A stretch of 64,000 nucleotides of DNA from Amoebidium appalachense. Taxonomy: Eukaryota > Ichthyosporea. Below are positions 1 to 22,758 of the stretch, in pieces. Under the pieces are notes generated by a model. The model was not told the DNA's origin. It searched no databases and saw nothing but the letters and a program-made list of their open reading frames with translations. Positions within the stretch are counted from its first letter, which is position 1. Each line of letters opens with the position of its first letter. Both the position numbers and the translations under genes were made by a program. Location of the stretch: NCBI GenBank assembly GCA_963693365.1, contig CAVNZM010000009.1:3658001-3722000 (forward strand). Reading direction: 5' to 3'.

Positions 1-528
1 CCCCCCCCCCCCCCCCCCAACCGCCACCACAACCACCACCACCATACCCCCCACCCCCACCCCAACCGCTTTTTAATTCAATTTTGTTATTATACTACTG
101 CTAGAGGAGGAGACTCAAAAATGTGGAGTAGAGAGACGGGGGGGGGGAGGGGGGGGGGGGGGGGGGGGGGCAATGGTGGATGAGCGTGAGGAGACCCGGT
201 AATTTTAGGTGTGTGTGGCAATTCGAAGAGATTTTTCGTTTACTTATTTATAGCCCCAGAGTGCTACAACAATTATGAGTTAAATCCACAGTCGTAAAAA
301 CAGTATGGTGTGTGTGCTTGTGACCCAGTGGGTGGGTTGGGTTGGTGGGTATAGAGGGGAATGGGGACTGGAGGAAAGGGGGAAGGGGGGAGAGGGGGGG
401 GGGGGGGGGGGGAGGGGGGGGGGGGTAACCTTGCCGAAAACAGACAGTGGGTATTTTCTTGCACTTCTGATTCTCTGACATTAATGCCGAGAATATTGCC
501 GACTTTTAGCTCAAGAATAATTTTCTGA
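1..528. other. Intergenic, homopolymer-rich left edge
   Basis: The window opens in a C run (1-18). G runs lie at about 139-170 and 395-425. No coding exon is recognisable. Pro-rich reading frames here are only the complement of the G runs. An in-frame TGA directly before position 529 supports that ATG as the start of the next gene. Confidence 0.6.
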
Positions 529-10066
<9,538 letters not shown>

Positions 10067-11515
10067 ATAATTCTCTCCTAGTTTTTAACGTATCAACATC
10101 CTTTCACCCCATCTCTCTTTCCTTCTCCTCTGAGTTAGTTCGTTTTCTTCCCTTCCAGACTCAAACTGCATTACCGTTTACATAACCTATAACGTTACCC
10201 ATAGTAGGATGTTGGTGAGCACGATTTTCTCGTATGTTGGTGTTTTTTGCCATTCGACAATTAGCCACGTTACATATCCTACGTTCAGAAATGAAGAGCT
10301 AAATACTGTCGAAGTCACACACCATCTGGGCCACATAAGTAATATCTTAGCTAAACCGGGTTGGATACTGCAATCTTACACCGCCGGAAAAGTGTTACGT
10401 AAAACACACACTAAGAACAACACTCCAAGAATTAATAGCTTAATAGAATTTTGCTGAGAAAGCAGCGCCACGGGGGATAACGATGAGCCCAGGTTGACCC
10501 ATAAACTCGAAGAAACGGAAGCAAATTTTGTTATTATTAAGTTGACTCAACCCATTCATGATGAGTACCGATGGTTTAAGACTGAACACCCACTACAGTA
10601 AAACTCCCATAAAGATCGCCATCCAAACACCGTGACACAACTTCTACAGTAACTACAACACATTGATCATCCCCCCCCCCCCCCCCCCCCCCCCTCCCCC
10701 CCCCCCCCAACACCTCCCGCGGCCTCCACCCCCCTCCTTGTACCCCCCCCCCCCCCCCCCCCCCCCCCCCAGCTTTCCTTTCTATAGGTTCCATTCGAAT
10801 CCTCGTGAAACCCCCCACGCGCACGTTCGCAGACTTGAACTGCTAATTAAAGATGCCTGCCCCCCCCCCCCCCCCCCCCCTCCCCGCCCTCCTTCCCCCC
10901 CCCCCCCCCCCCCCCCTCTCCCTCCCTTGTCCCTTCCTCGACCTATATACTCAGCTGCAATCAGATCCACAGTAATATTAATGTAGGATGCCATGTGGGG
11001 CTCAAATACGCACTTCCCGTCGCCGGCGGGCCCCTTCGACGACAGACATTCCCTTCAATTACCGTGTGTGTTGGGGGGGGAGGGGGGGGGAGCTGATGGG
11101 ATGATATCCAATGAATATCATTGGAGGCTCACGTGGCCATGCATATGGGCCCGACTGGGCAGCAGTCATGACATAATAGCTTCCTGAGGCTCGCTGTGCA
11201 CAGCTAGGCCTATCTATGGGAGGGCACCCGCAACTTAATAAAACTATATGATATGCAATATGCAAATATATGCAAATGACGGGCGGCCCCTTCTATGGGT
11301 GTGTCGGTGTTGCTTAGTGAAACATGTTGGCGGCAAAGGTACTATTACAATCAGATATGGCCCTAACGATTTATGTGAAGTGAATCTAAACATATAATAT
11401 CCGTGACATAATAAAATACAGGAGTGCACGTCAGTAAGATAATCCATTTACTTATATAAGATTCTAATACCATGTCTAGATGATATTTTGGGACCGAAGC
11501 TGGAGGAACGTGAGG

Positions 11516-11563
<48 letters not shown>

Positions 11564-11579
11564 GGGGGAGGGGGGCCGG

Positions 11580-11617
<38 letters not shown>

Positions 11618-11892
11618 CTGTGATTTCGAATTCGGGGCAAGGACGTGACTTCTTGGGGCCCAAAACTTAAACAAAAACATTTGGCAGACAAAAGTTTCTC
11701 GTATTTACAGCTTCAACCAAAAACGAGTAGCACATGTACAGCACAAATTTTTTTGTTTTTCTTGAGAAGGCGAAAAAATCAAAATCAACATTAAAAAAAT
11801 CGTGTGCGTGTTCAGTTTTAGTCAGTTCTGTGAGCTGTGCACTCACATGTGCGTGCACTCACGTGTGTGTGTGTGGGTGTGGGTGAATTTGG

Positions 11893-11986
<94 letters not shown>

Positions 11987-13396
11987 ACATGCGCGCGCGT
12001 GTGTGTGTGCGTGCGTGCGTAGTGCACGCACGAAGCTTCAATATGATTACACACAACAAACTATGGCCAAAACGATTATAAACCAACAAGTGGGCACAAG
12101 CCAGCATTAAACGTCATGCCGCGCGATGCAAAGTAGCCTGCAAGCATACGTATCATACGCAGGGTGAATATCCCTCCCTCCCTCCCCCCCCCCCCCTCCC
12201 CCTCTCCCCTCCCCCGTCTCGGCATAACATCCTCCCCCCCCCCTCCCCCCTTCCCCCCCCCCCCCCCCCCCCCCCCCCCCGGCCCCCGGCCCCCCGGCCC
12301 CCTCCCCCCCCCCTCCGCCCCGTACGTCCTCCTCAACAAACGGGGGGGGGGGGGGGGGGGGGTTTAAAATAATGAACCCTACAAGTGTCTACAGCCTGCT
12401 AGTATTGAACCCAGGATTCTTCTAGACTGTTATGTACCCCTGATTATGTACACCTGTATACGTACATGTGTATATACGTATAGATAGTATTATGTGTACA
12501 TGCGCATGTGCACGTACGAATGTATGCATGTACAGTGCAAGCGTGCAAGTGGAGTGCACCCGATTCACAGATAATAATTATAAGATGTGCACGACGTGCA
12601 TATGTTCACCAAGCTGGAGCCAACTAAAACAAAACTTGAAAAGTGTGTGGTGCACTGGCTTGGAATGCCTCCCAGCGATGATACTACGTCGCATGCCATC
12701 AAGGCTGAGGAAGGCTCCCCAGAGTTCGAATTCGGTGGACTCGCGGAGACTCCCCGTGCCATCATGATTCAGTGCGCACATGATAGGGCACGTCATACGC
12801 TCCGTTCGAAGGGCTCGACCCGTAGAGCTTTAATTAGGTACGGCCGGTCGTACCACGCAAAAGGCACCAAGACAACCAAATTCTCTGGCACGTACGGACT
12901 GTGCCATGTACGATAAATCGACGCTGGCTGAGGGCACGCGACAAGATGACGTTTGGTACACAAGTCACATATCGACCAAATTTGGCAAGAAAATTCCAAG
13001 ATCTATGTACCAAACGAAATATTGGCAGATCTGAACAATCAATAACCATTTACGGCTAAGGCCCAGGACTGTCTCTTTGTCAACACACTTGTGGTTCCAG
13101 TCACGATTGTATCTGTGAGATGACTTCTCCAAACGACTCCGACAAAGCCATGACTGCCGCGACTCGGAGTCAAGACGCCATTTTCCAGGCTGTGAAAATA
13201 AAATGTAAGACGGCAAAGGCATCAAAGTGTGCACGCAAGAACAAAGCATTGTGTCCTTTTTAGATGTAATTCATCAATTGTTAATTAATAAAAAGTGTTT
13301 CTAAAAAAGTTCGGTCTCTACGTGCGTTTTGTGCCCCTATTCAGCTATGCCTTTATTAAGAGTACAAAAGTTTCGTACCCTGTGTGATGTCATCTC
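10067..13396. other. Intergenic; no gene recognised
   Basis: C tracts lie near 10671, 10750 and 10861, G tracts near 11520 and 11581, and a (GT)n block at about 11893-11977. Open frames at 10209-10457 (+) and 12587-12916 (+) have no domain, splice context or repeat-free codon pattern that I can support as genes. Confidence 0.5.
11893..11977. repeat. (GT)n microsatellite
   Basis: About 42 GT units pass into GC-rich CGCGCG and TGCGTGCG variants up to about 12020. Confidence 0.95.
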
Positions 13397-13400
13397 GCCG

Positions 13401-13497
13401 GGTAGCTTATTTTTCAAGGTAGGAACGCAAGGTAGGTGAGTCACGTGATCAGCCGCTCTCCGTATCGTCCGCGTCTCCTTGAAAAATAAGAGCTACC
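13401..13497. repeat. Short inverted repeat (hairpin or MITE-like)
   Basis: GGTAGCTTATTTTTCAAGG at 13401-13419 is mirrored by CCTTGAAAAATAAGAGCTACC at about 13477-13497. The arms differ by a 2-base indel and enclose about 58 bases. It could be a small non-autonomous element or a stem-loop. No clear target-site duplication was seen. Confidence 0.55.
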
Positions 13498-13617
13498 TCA
13501 GAAGTTAGCTGCCAAATTCTGCTAATTCTGCTGAATGATTATGACACTAGCTAGCAATCCTTTAAACTAACCACCGCTTCTCCCATTTGAGCATCTGGGC
13601 GCGGACCACCCGAGACA

Positions 13618-13830
13618 TCACGGCCATCTTGAACACCAGTGGCCGTGCGAGACATTCGACCGAGCCAGCCTCTTCGCGCCCTTAAACTGTGTTTCGCAAA
13701 TCACTGTAAACGTGTGGTTGTTTATCTGTTGTTGTATGTAGCTGATTTTATCGTCGAGTGTCCCGGGGGGGAGGCCCTTTTTGGGGCCCAGTGTCCGAGC
13801 ATTCCAGAAGAAGAAGGATAAATTAGGCAT
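13618..13830 (-). CDS. LINE ORF2 fragment: N-terminal APE endonuclease
   Basis: A 70-codon frame begins MPNLSFFFWNARTLG and contains the QQINNHTFTVICETQFKG region. This is the beta-strand/helix start of an APE-like endonuclease, with Asn and Glu metal-site residues. The last dozen residues lose similarity before the stop, so the break lies near 13660. The rest of the endonuclease and the reverse transcriptase are missing. Confidence 0.6.
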   Translation of the reverse strand: MPNLSFFFWNARTLGPKKGLPPGTLDDKISYIQQQINNHTFTVICETQFKGAKRLARSNVSHGHWCSRWP

Positions 13831-13872
13831 CGGTTTGTTCCGACACCTATGGGGTTGGTTCCCACTTGTCGC

Positions 13873-14942
13873 TTACGGGGTCGTATGCACGACCTTCCGC
13901 CAGCGCGAACAGTTCGCAGAAGAGCTCGATTTCCATCTCGCATCGGCGATGCGCTCGAGCAGTTTCTCACCAGAAAACATTGGTTCCTTCGTGTCCGTGT
14001 CTATCACGCTCGTAGCATCGTTTTCCAACTTTGCGAGGAACTCTTTTGCCTTGCTGATGCGTACACGACAACGTGTGGCGCACGCATTCTTAGCAGACAC
14101 TTTACGTTCTTTGTCTGCTTTCTGAATGTTTTCCGGCGCGCATGGGTCGTAGCTTGGGAGGTGGGTGAAGAAGCTACCACACCCCTTTGTCGCGTCACGG
14201 ATGAACGCACGGTTATAGTCGCCCCGTACTGCTACTTCCAGCACATCGTATCCAATGAAGGACAGACAAAGGATGCGAGAGCACCGGAAGCCGAGACCCT
14301 TGAAGATGGACCACATGGCCCTGTGTGGGCGTCTGCCGTGCTTGACTTTGAAATACACCCTCTCGTATTTGGGTGGGATGTTGATGTTACCGTTTGCTTG
14401 GGTGTTCCCCTTAGCCGGCGGTTTGGGAGGGGAGTTGCGGCGGTACTCGTTGCCTGCAAGAATGCTGGCATATGTTTCCTTGGCAATTTGGCGGAGCTCG
14501 GGTGTTTTACGAGAGTTCGCATATTCTAGGAACTCTGCCGGGAGCTGTGCTTCCGGTCCTGTGTTGTTTTGTGTTGGGGTGGAAATGTCTCCGTCGCGAG
14601 ATGTTTGCTCATGATTTTGGGGTTTTGCGATCCACTAATGTTTAGCTGGGCTGTGAGTGAATCAATGGTGAGCTTGAGTTGGGTATTTTCTGTTTGGAGT
14701 TTTTCTATCATGTTCTTGAGTGGTAACAGCTCATTTAGCTGTTTCTTAACGAGGGCAAGTTCTGCCAGTACTGTATCAACCGAAAGTTTCGGCATGGTTG
14801 TTATTGTGTTTCTACGGAGTGGTGTGGTGTTATTCTGCATGGGTAGTGTATTGTAAATAGGTGTTGCGCTTAGTCTAAGGCGATGTTTTTCTGGTTGTGC
14901 ATCTGTGGTAGGTGTATCTGCTGGACGTTTTAATGGTCGCAC
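13873..14942 (-). pseudogene. LINE ORF1 (coiled-coil gag-like), frameshifted
   Basis: Two overlapping minus-strand frames read as one protein only if one base is gained in the CCCCAAAATC run near 14625-14640. Upstream of it lies the coiled coil. Downstream the frame continues with TPTQNNTGPEAQLPAEFLEY and a Lys/Arg-rich body. No classical slippery heptamer sits in phase, so an indel is likelier than programmed frameshifting. Confidence 0.6.
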
Positions 14943-17150
14943 ATGTGTATGGGTGTAGATGGAACTTTGAAAGAGGTTCTGAAACGATTATAGGCATGTG
15001 CCATGACATGGATGGGGGTGTTCCCCGGCCCTTAGGGCCACGGATGGCCTGGTTTAGGGGTGGATGCGCGAAGGATACTATATATTAGCAGATAATAAAA
15101 AGCGACATTTGAATCGATGTGCGACATTTGAATCGATGTGAGTGAGTGTGTGTGTGTGTGTGTGTGCGCGCGCGCGTGTTTGTGTGTGCGCGCGTGTTTG
15201 TGTGTGAAGAAGAAGCCTTTTTGCTCAAACACGAAGGACTCTGCTAAGGCCAAAAATACTTTATGTGCACACACAGTGGGGGTACAGTTCAGCTCCACAC
15301 AACCGCTCGTTACATCACAACGATTAAGATGTAAATCTACACGCAGAACACACACACACACACACACAGACACACACCACACACACAGCCTGTGACACAC
15401 ACGCACTTTTTTTCGGTCTTCATACTACTATAACATCTGCCGCTCCCTCTTAACCCCCCCCCCTTTCCACCTCACTTCCCATAGCATTGCTCTCTCTGAC
15501 TATCTTGTACGGACATTTTCAAACCGGGGCACACAGCTCGCCTCAGCGGGCTCGAGATCACTTGACGTGTGTGGTGGCGTGGCGCGCACCTATCGTTGAC
15601 AGGTATGTTTGTGCGTGCGCGTGTGCTTGTGTTTCGTGTTGTGTCTACGTACGTGTACCCGTATGCCATGACTTCTGCCAAAGTGTCGGTACGATTGTGT
15701 GTGGGCCTGCTCGGGGGTGGCCGTGCAGTGTGTGTGGTAGGCGTGCCTGTGTGTGTGCACGTGTATTTTTGGTTCTCGCGCAAGCATGCAGCGCTTCTCT
15801 CACGCGTGTGTGCGCCTGTATAGATCTTGCACCTCTAGTAGCATCTGTATTTCTGAAACCATTTATGTGTTACCAAATACACACTTGTGTAACTATTGTA
15901 TAGCAAGTGCATGCTGGTGATCTTTATCTTGAACATGATGATGCCTTCTTGCAAGTTTTCCCTTCCCCTTTCCTCGTCCCCGCCTCCCCCCTCTCCCCTC
16001 CCCCACCCCCCTTCCTCCTCCCCCCTGCATCTCAAAACCAATCCCCACTTTCTCTATCTGATTCTCTACTTTGGTGCCAGAATGAGAGCCCCAAGAAATC
16101 GCAATTCTATTCGTGCATAAGCACTTCGCCACCTTTATTGTGTGGTGCCTTTTCTTTCTTGTGGAGGCTGTTTCTGTTCTTTTCCTCCGTTTCCTACCTT
16201 CCACCCTATGACCTTACATCGACCCCCTTCCCCCCCCCCCCCCCCCCCCCCCCCTCCGCCCCCCCCCCTCCCCCTCCTTTACCTGACCCCTCATCCACCT
16301 CTCTTTCTTCGTTTATGACACACACTCCCCTTCGGGCCTATACATAAGACTGTAGGTGTTGTATGCAAGAAACCTCACGTGCAACCACACGGCTTAAAAG
16401 CATGATTTGTGCTTACCCCACGTGTGTGTACCTGTAGCTTGCAGCAACTAGAGTAGTAAAAATGTTTCTGGACAGTGTTACCTATTACAATTTGGTTCTG
16501 ATTTTGTGTTACAACCCATGCATGTCTGCTTGCATAGTCGGGCCCCCATCCCCCCCCCCCCCCCCCCCCCCGCCCCGCTCCGCCCCGCTCCCGCCCCCCT
16601 CAAACCTCAGTCCCCCCCCCCCCCCCCCCCCCCTCCCCCCACCCACCCCACCCCACCCCCCACCCCTCCCTCCCTCCCTCCCTCCCTCCCTCCCCGTCTC
16701 CCCCCTTCTCCTCAACACCAATCCACCTTTTCTCCTCTGTTGCTGTACAGTTGCTCTACTTCGGTGCCAGAATGAGAGCCCCAACAAACGCTATGGCGCA
16801 TAAGCACTTCGCTTGCCTTTGTGTGTGGTGCCTTTTCTCTCTCAAATAAGCTTTTCTGTGCCTTCCCTACCTTCCACTCTATGACCCTTTACAGACCCCC
16901 CCCCCCCTCCCCCCCTCCCCCCCTTCCCCCCCCCCCACCAACCCCGTCACTTCACCCCACCTCTCATCCATCGCTCTTCCCAAGTCTTTATGTGCTTGCA
17001 TTGGGGCCTATGAGTAAGCAGTGTGTGACTGTTTGCAACTAGCAACCACACAGCTAACGGCACGTGCAGGGACGAAAGCAGAAGCTTGTGCTCAAGCTCA
17101 CACAACCCCCGCCCCCCCTCGCCCTAAGACACACACACACCCACACACAC
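14943..17150. other. Intergenic; contains a diverged direct duplication
   Basis: No gene is recognised. Holds a 20-bp tandem repeat (15101-15140), GT/CA patches near 15147 and 15350, and two diverged copies of a ~140-bp unit listed separately. Confidence 0.5.
16071..16900. repeat. Direct duplication, copies ~16071-16215 and ~16761-16900
   Basis: Both copies contain GGTGCCAGAATGAGAGCCCC, then GCATAAGCACTTCGC, then TGTGGTGCCTTTTCT, then CCTACCTTCCA and CTATGACC, in the same order and about 690 bp apart. Both are preceded by a C-rich block and a weakly similar CACCAATCC segment, so the duplicated unit is probably the whole ~690 bp. Confidence 0.75.
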
Positions 17151-17160
17151 ACACACACAC

Positions 17161-18205
<1,045 letters not shown>

Positions 18206-18591
18206 TGACCACACAATCAGGTGTGCTATCTATTCATGTGCACACATCTGCACACATCCACCAATGAAATCCACGCACATAAGCTGGCACACCCATACAC
18301 GAACAGATACTAAAGCATCCTCCCACATGAGAGTGCACCCACGGCGTGTTTTTGGGCACCATTCATAAAGAACCTGACAGACATTACACGCAAAGGATAC
18401 ATGAAACACAGCATGCAAAGCACACAGAAAGCACAGATGTACCACTGTAAGCCCGACATTTGTGGGATGAGAACCATAAAGCCCGGCAATATAGACTGCC
18501 CCAAAAACACGATTTATGCACATGAAATCTCTAAGCCATCTTCCTAACACCCTTTCTTCCAGATGGCAGCAGGTGCATCTGGTCCCATTAT

Positions 18592-18595
<4 letters not shown>

Positions 18596-18670
<75 letters not shown>
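18596..18670. repeat. (CA)n microsatellite
   Basis: About 37 CA units directly follow a short reading frame. Further CA blocks lie at ~18739-18786, 19659-19713 and 19724-19750. Confidence 0.95.
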
Positions 18671-18676
<6 letters not shown>

Positions 18677-18737
18677 CACGCACACACACACGCACTTACG
18701 GACGTACGCACACACGCACACACACACACAACCACGC

Positions 18738-18793
<56 letters not shown>

Positions 18794-19653
18794 CGCACGC
18801 ACACACGCACACACAGACAACACAAAAACAACACACACGCACTAACAAGTTACAAAAAAAATGTACAGGTTTCATGTATGCACTGTGCTCATGCAATTTA
18901 CACGTACTTGTAGGGCCGCGGGCCCCCTTGCACACACGTCCACACACACAAAATTGCACCTACGGTGTTTTGTGCACAAACATAAAAGCAGATTCTGACA
19001 TGCAGGGGAAGAAACTCACAAAAACTGACCCAAACACACGATTCCTTCAGCCTTGGCCGTTTCCCTTACACCCTTTTTTCCACATCGCCGCTTCTCTACT
19101 CGCCTGCGAGGATTTGGCCCTCTCATCCAATCATCATCCTTATCTGAAGCATGTGTCCAGCGAACCTTCCCTCCTATCATCAGGGTATGCCTGCACAGTG
19201 CCAAACTTTCCCCATTCACTTAGACCCAGACACAAACACATAAGTTCAAAAGGCACTTGTAAGTGCGCACAGCACACAAAGACACACATACACAAACACA
19301 AACACTCGTAGAAAAGAGACACAGGTACACAGACAGAACACATTCCCGCACACACATGTAGATACACACATAGAAACACACGTGCACACATACACGCACG
19401 CATGTATGGCATGCATGCACACACGCTTGGGTGTGCGCGTGGGTGCACCCCACACACACCGACAGAGAGAGAGAGATAAAAACATAAACGTCTGCACGCG
19501 CACACATACTTCGACACACCCACACATGCACCACGTTACACAGCCAGGTGCATCCAGGTACAGGAATCATGTGTGTGTGCCCATACACACCCACACCAAG
19601 AAACACATGCACGCAGGCAGGCATGCAGCGCGCCACGTGCGCACGCACACAAC

Positions 19654-19718
<65 letters not shown>

Positions 19719-19843
19719 TACTCACACACACACACACACACACACACACATAAACACAAACGCAAACACACACACACACACATGCATACGCGCAAGCATG
19801 CCGCACACCCACACACAGGGCTCCAAATACCTCGACAATCACC

Positions 19844-20905
19844 GTGGTACTGTCAGTATGCACGTGGCATTTTGTCCGCATTTTGCATGGGGTGCTGACG
19901 GTGTGGCTGCAGGCCAACCCTGTGGCTGCCGTGAGTCCACTGCCCACACGGCAGCTGCAGCCCACCAGGTCAGTGGCCACACACCCTCAGAGCTCAAAGC
20001 ATACGTCGAGATTTAGGGGGGTGGTTTGGTGTCACAGAGCTTCCAAATGGAAGTCGGCCGTTACTAATATCGAGGTCCACGTCGGCTATTTCGACTGTGA
20101 GGTTTCTGCTGCACGGCACTACGACACAACCATTGGCTACCTCGTGCACTGCAAGGTGCTGGATGAGAAATACCTGGCAAGGACCAACGTCAGCCTGGGC
20201 TTGTTGGAGCAATTTGTGCCCACGGCGGAGGAGACGGAGAGAGTGGCGAGACGGTGGAAGGAACGGGTAGGGAGGGACTATTCCTCTGTGTTCCGCGGTG
20301 TTTGTCGGGACAAAAGAGGCACTAGATCCGGAAGGTCCTGGCTGGCACAATTCAGGGATGAATGCGGCAAACTACGCTACATTGGTTGCTTTTCAACTGA
20401 AGTTGAGGCGGCATGTGCTGTAGATGAGGCTGTGAGAGCCTCAAAATTGCCAAAGTTGGAGAAGATCAAGAGGATTAATTTCTACCGAGAAAGGGATTAC
20501 CTCACGGAGGGACAGGCACGCAGAGGTGGTTGCATAGGGGTGTACAGAGATTGGGGCAAAGTCTTATTAAAGCCATGGTATGTCCGGGCCAGCATTTCGA
20601 CAGTAGTTAAGAAGTCCATTCTCTCTACTCCAGTTCGTAGTTTTCTGCGACGTCCATATCTCGGGTACTGTGCGTCCAAACTTGAGGCAATAGAAGTGCA
20701 CGGCCGGTTTGTGCTGGACCAATGGGCACAGCAGGACGAACCACGGGGCCCTCTGCCACCCACAACCTTGAGCCCAACCAGATATGGCTATAAACTTATT
20801 ATTCCACACACCGAAACACCTGTGAAGAAAACCGTGGCAGAAAATGCACCCGAAAGGAAAAAACCGATCACGCAAGAACACTCACCCACCTGCAACACCG
20901 AGTAG
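19844..20905 (+). CDS. Protein with three AP2-like domains (5' end unresolved)
   Basis: A 353-codon open frame ends at TAG 20906. AP2-like domain 1 (residues ~54-94) reads SRFRGVVW...GYFDCEVSAARHYD. Domain 2 (~147-197) reads SSVFRGV...WLAQF...YIGCFSTEVEAA. Domain 3 (~239-290) is degenerate (CIGVYRDW...YLGYCASKLEA). Each shows the beta-sheet RGV/W start and the G-x-[FY]-x-[ST]-x-EAA helix of the plant, algal and apicomplexan AP2/ERF fold, which binds DNA. The C-terminus is Lys/Pro-rich. The frame contains no ATG at all, so the start must lie in an upstream exon or be lost. An acceptor-like CCACCAG ends near 19968. It sits between the arms of a large inverted repeat, so it may be cargo of, or the protein of, a mobile element. 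AP2 proteins also occur in mobile genes. Confidence 0.7.
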   Translation: MVLSVCTWHFVRILHGVLTVWLQANPVAAVSPLPTRQLQPTRSVATHPQSSKHTSRFRGVVWCHRASKWKSAVTNIEVHVGYFDCEVSAARHYDTTIGYLVHCKVLDEKYLARTNVSLGLLEQFVPTAEETERVARRWKERVGRDYSSVFRGVCRDKRGTRSGRSWLAQFRDECGKLRYIGCFSTEVEAACAVDEAVRASKLPKLEKIKRINFYRERDYLTEGQARRGGCIGVYRDWGKVLLKPWYVRASISTVVKKSILSTPVRSFLRRPYLGYCASKLEAIEVHGRFVLDQWAQQDEPRGPLPPTTLSPTRYGYKLIIPHTETPVKKTVAENAPERKKPITQEHSPTCNTE

Positions 20906-21029
20906 TTCTACTGCCAAAGCCGGAATGCGATCTGCATCTTTAGATTCTACCACTTAGTCTAATTTACCAAATCTAAACAACATCAAGTCACCCCTGTGTT
21001 TCTGTGGAACATGCTAGTGTAAGGCAACA

Positions 21030-21221
21030 ATGCAGATGTGGGAGGGGGGGGAATCTGTAATAGCAGCTGATATCAATGGTGGTGCTAGTGGGGAGAATAG
21101 TGGGGAAATTAACAGGACTGTGGCCGAAGTCATTAGGGCATTGGCACTTTTGGGGGCACAGTTGGAGGAGCTGGTGGGAGAGTTGAAGAGATTGGATGGG
21201 TTGGTGGGGGGTAAGAGGTAG
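21030..21221 (+). CDS. Small hypothetical protein, 63 aa
   Basis: An ATG-started frame, 125 bases after the AP2 frame, ends at TAG. It is free of simple repeats. The second half forms an amphipathic helix with regular Leu/Ile spacing (VIRALALLGAQLEELVGEL), as in a dimerising coil. The first half is Gly/Ser/Asn-rich. It may be a separate small protein or a downstream exon of the AP2 gene. I do not recognise a family. Confidence 0.35.
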   Translation: MQMWEGGESVIAADINGGASGENSGEINRTVAEVIRALALLGAQLEELVGELKRLDGLVGGKR

Positions 21222-21630
21222 GCCTGGAAATATTAGGATGGAGATCAGTGCAATGTAATGAGTTTATGCCTGTAAACTCAAGCATGTCATGATTATCATA
21301 GATACGAGGATTCCAAGTTCTTACATATACGCTTTTGAGTTGGTGAGTTGTTATGTAATTGGGCACCTGAAGTTTATACAAATCGGTGTCACTCGTAACG
21401 GTGTTACATATGCATATTATATACATGAGCAAACATATCAGTAAGTGTTTGCCAATCGAGTGGGCTGGCATCGAGACGTATACTATGGCTACAACGTTAT
21501 CCCCCCCCCCCCCCCCCCCCCCCCCTCCCTCCCTCCTCTCCTGGCGGTGCCACCAACAGCCACCTGGTCGAGCACACAACAACCTAAATAACCTGTCCCA
21601 TTGCAAAACAGCTTTCCTCCTCCTACGTAG

Positions 21631-21633
21631 TAT

Positions 21634-21679
<46 letters not shown>
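21631..21679. repeat. ~49-base C homopolymer
   Basis: A long C run just inside the right inverted arm. Another lies at 21500-21523. Confidence 0.95.
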
Positions 21680-21812
21680 TTCCCCACGCTCTCCCTCCCG
21701 CCTCATCCCCCGGCCGCCTCGCCCTTTGTGTTCTCCCTGAAGCCCCCACTCCTCCCCCTCTCCCCCCCCCCCCCCCCTCCCCCTCCCCCCGCAATACATG
21801 TGTATATGTTCA

Positions 21813-22036
21813 AGGGGTGCATGCGGCGCTGTGTGGTTGTGGCCACGGCAGTACGGTCCACTGGGCGCCTAAAAATAGCTCCGGCAGCCACACGGGTGTG
21901 TGCATGGGTGAAGGACCCACCGAAGAAACTCTTCAGAAAGAGAAACATCAGACAGATACACTATCAAGTGGTGGTCTCTATCAAGTGGTGGTCTTGTGGA
22001 TGTGTGTGCCCGTATATTTTGGGGCAGGCAGGCAGG

Positions 22037-22082
<46 letters not shown>

Positions 22083-22534
22083 CTTTTTCGTGATACCGGA
22101 AGCCTTGGGGAGCAGGGAGGGGGGCGAGGGGTCACCGGGCCGCCGGGGGGGGGGGGGGGGGGGGGGGGGGAGGTCAAAAGAAACAAGGGTGTCATGCAAA
22201 GATCATAGCAGAATCCAAACTTGTGGATATGGCAGGCACATTAAAATAAAACCGGGGTTGGTTGCGCGCATATGCTATATTGTGGCGCGTGCATGCGGCG
22301 ATAATGTGTGGGTACGTGTGCACACTTTAATCTAAGTTCAACGGTCTTGCGCTCCTTCACGAGCGCACACACTAGTGCTAGGCTTGGCGGGTTGGAGGAA
22401 AGGGGTGGGGTGGGGTGGGGGCCGGGGGGGGGGGGACACTACGGACGGGTGCCAAATGTGTTACACCGTACGAAAAACACAAAAAAAACGGACGTGACAA
22501 GGCAGAGGTGTATTTTTTTATTTTTATTTTTTGG

Positions 22535-22569
<35 letters not shown>

Positions 22570-22709
22570 GGGGGGGGGGGGGAGGGCTGCTCCCAGTCTG
22601 CACTTACCGTTGTTGCTGGGGACAGTTTTTTGTTCAGACGGGAAGGTAGCCCTCGGCAGAGCCAACCACCAGCCTGTGCCCACCGTACAGCCTACAGCCA
22701 TGGTGCCTG
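21813..22709 (-). repeat. Right arm of the large inverted repeat
   Basis: The reverse complement of blocks in 17161-18205. Block ~21813-21935 mirrors ~18091-18205, and block 22604-22709 mirrors 17161-17257. Between them are G tracts (22039-22082 is 44 G). The outer edge abuts (GT)n at 22712, just as the left arm abuts (CA)n, so the two outer boundaries agree. Confidence 0.8.
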
Positions 22710-22710
22710 A

Positions 22711-22758
<48 letters not shown>

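Larger units (their letters stand above)
13618..14942 (-). mobile_element. LINE-like element, 5' part (ORF1 plus endonuclease start)
   Basis: Read on the minus strand, ORF1 begins at or before 14942 with a basic Pro/Thr-rich stretch. A coiled coil with Leu/Ile heptads follows (around 14810-14650), then a globular part with YFKVKHGRRPHRAMW, and it closes at 13873. Frames 14942-14526 and ~14634-13873 are offset by one base, so ORF1 carries a frameshift near 14640. ORF2 starts at an ATG at 13830, 42 bases after ORF1. Its first residues, with FFFWNARTLGPKKG and VICETQF, match the start of an APE-type endonuclease; the Glu of the ETQ motif is the metal-binding residue. It stops at 13618 and no reverse transcriptase follows. 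Truncation at the 3' end is the opposite of the usual LINE decay. Confidence 0.65.

Noticed and set aside
12587-12916. 110-codon plus frame
   Set aside because: It is repeat-free but has no domain, promoter or splice context. The antisense frames are equally open.
13849-14529. 226-codon plus-strand frame
   Set aside because: It lies antisense to the LINE ORF1, which has the coiled coil and endonuclease partner; the plus frame resembles nothing.
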